64,000 bases of DNA from Alphaproteobacteria bacterium. GTDB taxonomy: Bacteria > Pseudomonadota > Alphaproteobacteria > Caulobacterales > Aquidulcibacteraceae. Below the pieces are notes generated by a model. That model ran no database searches, was not told the origin of the DNA, and worked only from the letters and a program-made list of their open reading frames with translations. The DNA lies in NCBI GenBank assembly GCA_027485915.1, contig JAIXQA010000018.1, positions 1-64,000 of the forward strand, given 5' to 3'. Position numbers and translations under genes: made by a program. Of this stretch, positions 63,299 through 64,000 are shown one piece after another (the first letter of the stretch is position 1; each line of letters begins with the position of its first letter).

Positions 63299-64000
63299 AT
63301 GGCCTTACCAACAGCACTTCAGGGGCGCTTGCGCCTGCCTATCGTGGCAGCACCCATGTTTTTAGTATCTGGGCCAGAATTGGTGACGGCCTGCTGCAAG
63401 TCTGGCATCTTGGGAACCTTCCCTGCCCTTAATCAGCGCACCAGCGAAGGGTATGCCGAGTGGCTTGATCTCATCCAAGCCGCCTTAACGCCACAAGATG
63501 CGCCATTTGGCGTGAATTTGATCGTGCACAAAACCAATCCGCGCTTAGCAGCGGACGTTAAGATTTCGAGTGACAAAAAAATCCCGCTCGCGATCACATC
63601 ACTCGGCGCGGTCAAGGACGTAGTGCAAGCCATTCATGAAGGTGGCGGCCTCGTGTTTCACGACGTCACCAATATGAAGCATGCCGAGAAGGCGATGGAG
63701 GCAGGTGTTGACGGCTTGATTCCGGTTTGTGCCGGGGCCGGTGGTCATGCAGGCACCTTATCGCCTTTCGCGCTTGTCACAGAATTGCGCGCAGCCTTCC
63801 CTGAAACTTGCCTTGCCCTTTCGGGAGTCATGTCGACCGGTCGCCATGTGGCGACTGCCCGCATGTTAGGCGCCGATCTGGCTTATATGGGCACGCGCTT
63901 TATCGCGACCGATGAAAGCCGCGGGCAAGATGATTATAAGCAGATGATTGAAGACAGCGAGGCTGCCGATATCGTCTATACGCCGAAGATCAGCGGCATC
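63299..64000 (+). CDS. Nitronate monooxygenase (partial, runs off the window)
   Basis: At least 234 residues from ATG 63299, GGGGAG upstream, no stop before 64000. FMN-dependent oxidase of the 2-nitropropane dioxygenase family: LRLPIVAAPMFLVSGPELVTACCKSG at the start, VFHDVTNMKHAEKAMEAGVDGLI and GAGGHAGTLSPFALV (His of the nitronate site), LALSGVMSTGRHVATARMLGADLAYMGTRFIAT. 3' end is missing because of the window edge. Downstream of ydbH by 96 bp. Confidence 0.92.
   Translation, partial: MALPTALQGRLRLPIVAAPMFLVSGPELVTACCKSGILGTFPALNQRTSEGYAEWLDLIQAALTPQDAPFGVNLIVHKTNPRLAADVKISSDKKIPLAITSLGAVKDVVQAIHEGGGLVFHDVTNMKHAEKAMEAGVDGLIPVCAGAGGHAGTLSPFALVTELRAAFPETCLALSGVMSTGRHVATARMLGADLAYMGTRFIATDESRGQDDYKQMIEDSEAADIVYTPKISGI

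Noticed and set aside
1-64000. tRNA, rRNA, CRISPR, insertion sequence, prophage or defence island
   Set aside because: No T-arm sequences, direct-repeat arrays, transposase, integrase or defence-type proteins were recognised while reading both strands.

Overview
The window is a gene-dense, moderately GC-rich stretch of an alphaproteobacterial chromosome. No rRNA, tRNA, CRISPR array, insertion sequence or phage gene was recognised. Two short (274 aa) Caulobacter-type flagellins, a MucR/Ros regulator, a PAS_5-type PAS protein, a DUF2336 protein, split cytochrome c maturation (ccm) genes and an argH-lptM-lysA cluster all point to the Caulobacterales/Maricaulales side of the class (Hyphomonadaceae-like). 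The family-level placement is inference.

Layout. 1-2.2 kb: intergenic repeats and hairpins, then a secreted GH13 amylase (minus). 2.2-7.3 kb: a membrane-anchored SEGC protein, isoleucyl-tRNA synthetase with a possible leader peptide, and an EamA exporter. 7.3-14.2 kb: small DUF2256/DUF393 genes, a TetR-esterase-quinone reductase operon, a CheY-like regulator, a hydrolase, DUF1499 and DUF2855 genes. 14.3-17.4 kb: a tightly overlapping metX-metW-ccmA-ccmB operon. 17.5-21.9 kb: a TlpA thioredoxin divergent from argH-lptM-lysA-yciB. 21.9-29 kb: a secreted prolyl oligopeptidase, a lipoprotein, a TetR/reductase pair with a readable control region, and several small metabolic or unknown genes.

29-34.9 kb: a renalase-like FAD protein, a creatininase-UbiH-like-VOC operon, an ATP-grasp enzyme, adenosine kinase and a small secreted protein. 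35-40.8 kb: a GldA/GldF/GldG/DUF4340 ABC system followed closely by ccmC-ccmD-ccmG. 40.9-43.6 kb: a small unknown protein and two tandem flagellin genes, each ending in a clear terminator, with a long regulatory leader before the first. 43.6-49.1 kb: acyl-CoA dehydrogenase, GNAT, CCA-adding enzyme, VOC protein and an acyl-CoA ligase. 49.3-56.2 kb: CreA, uvrC-pgsA, PAS protein, MucR, DUF2336 and an enoyl-CoA hydratase. 56.2-63.2 kb: YdbL, YnbE and an M23 endopeptidase on the minus strand, divergent from a 1404-residue YdbH. The window closes inside a nitronate monooxygenase gene.

The two most interesting blocks are envelope machines. One is the YdbH-YnbE-YdbL inter-membrane lipid bridge, split onto two strands around a murein hydrolase gene. 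The other is a complete four-gene Gld-type ABC module, known from gliding Bacteroidetes, in a bacterium that carries flagellins. Most other genes are housekeeping or lipid/xenobiotic metabolism. No strong evidence of a wholly new system (defence island, mobile element, biosynthetic cluster) was seen.
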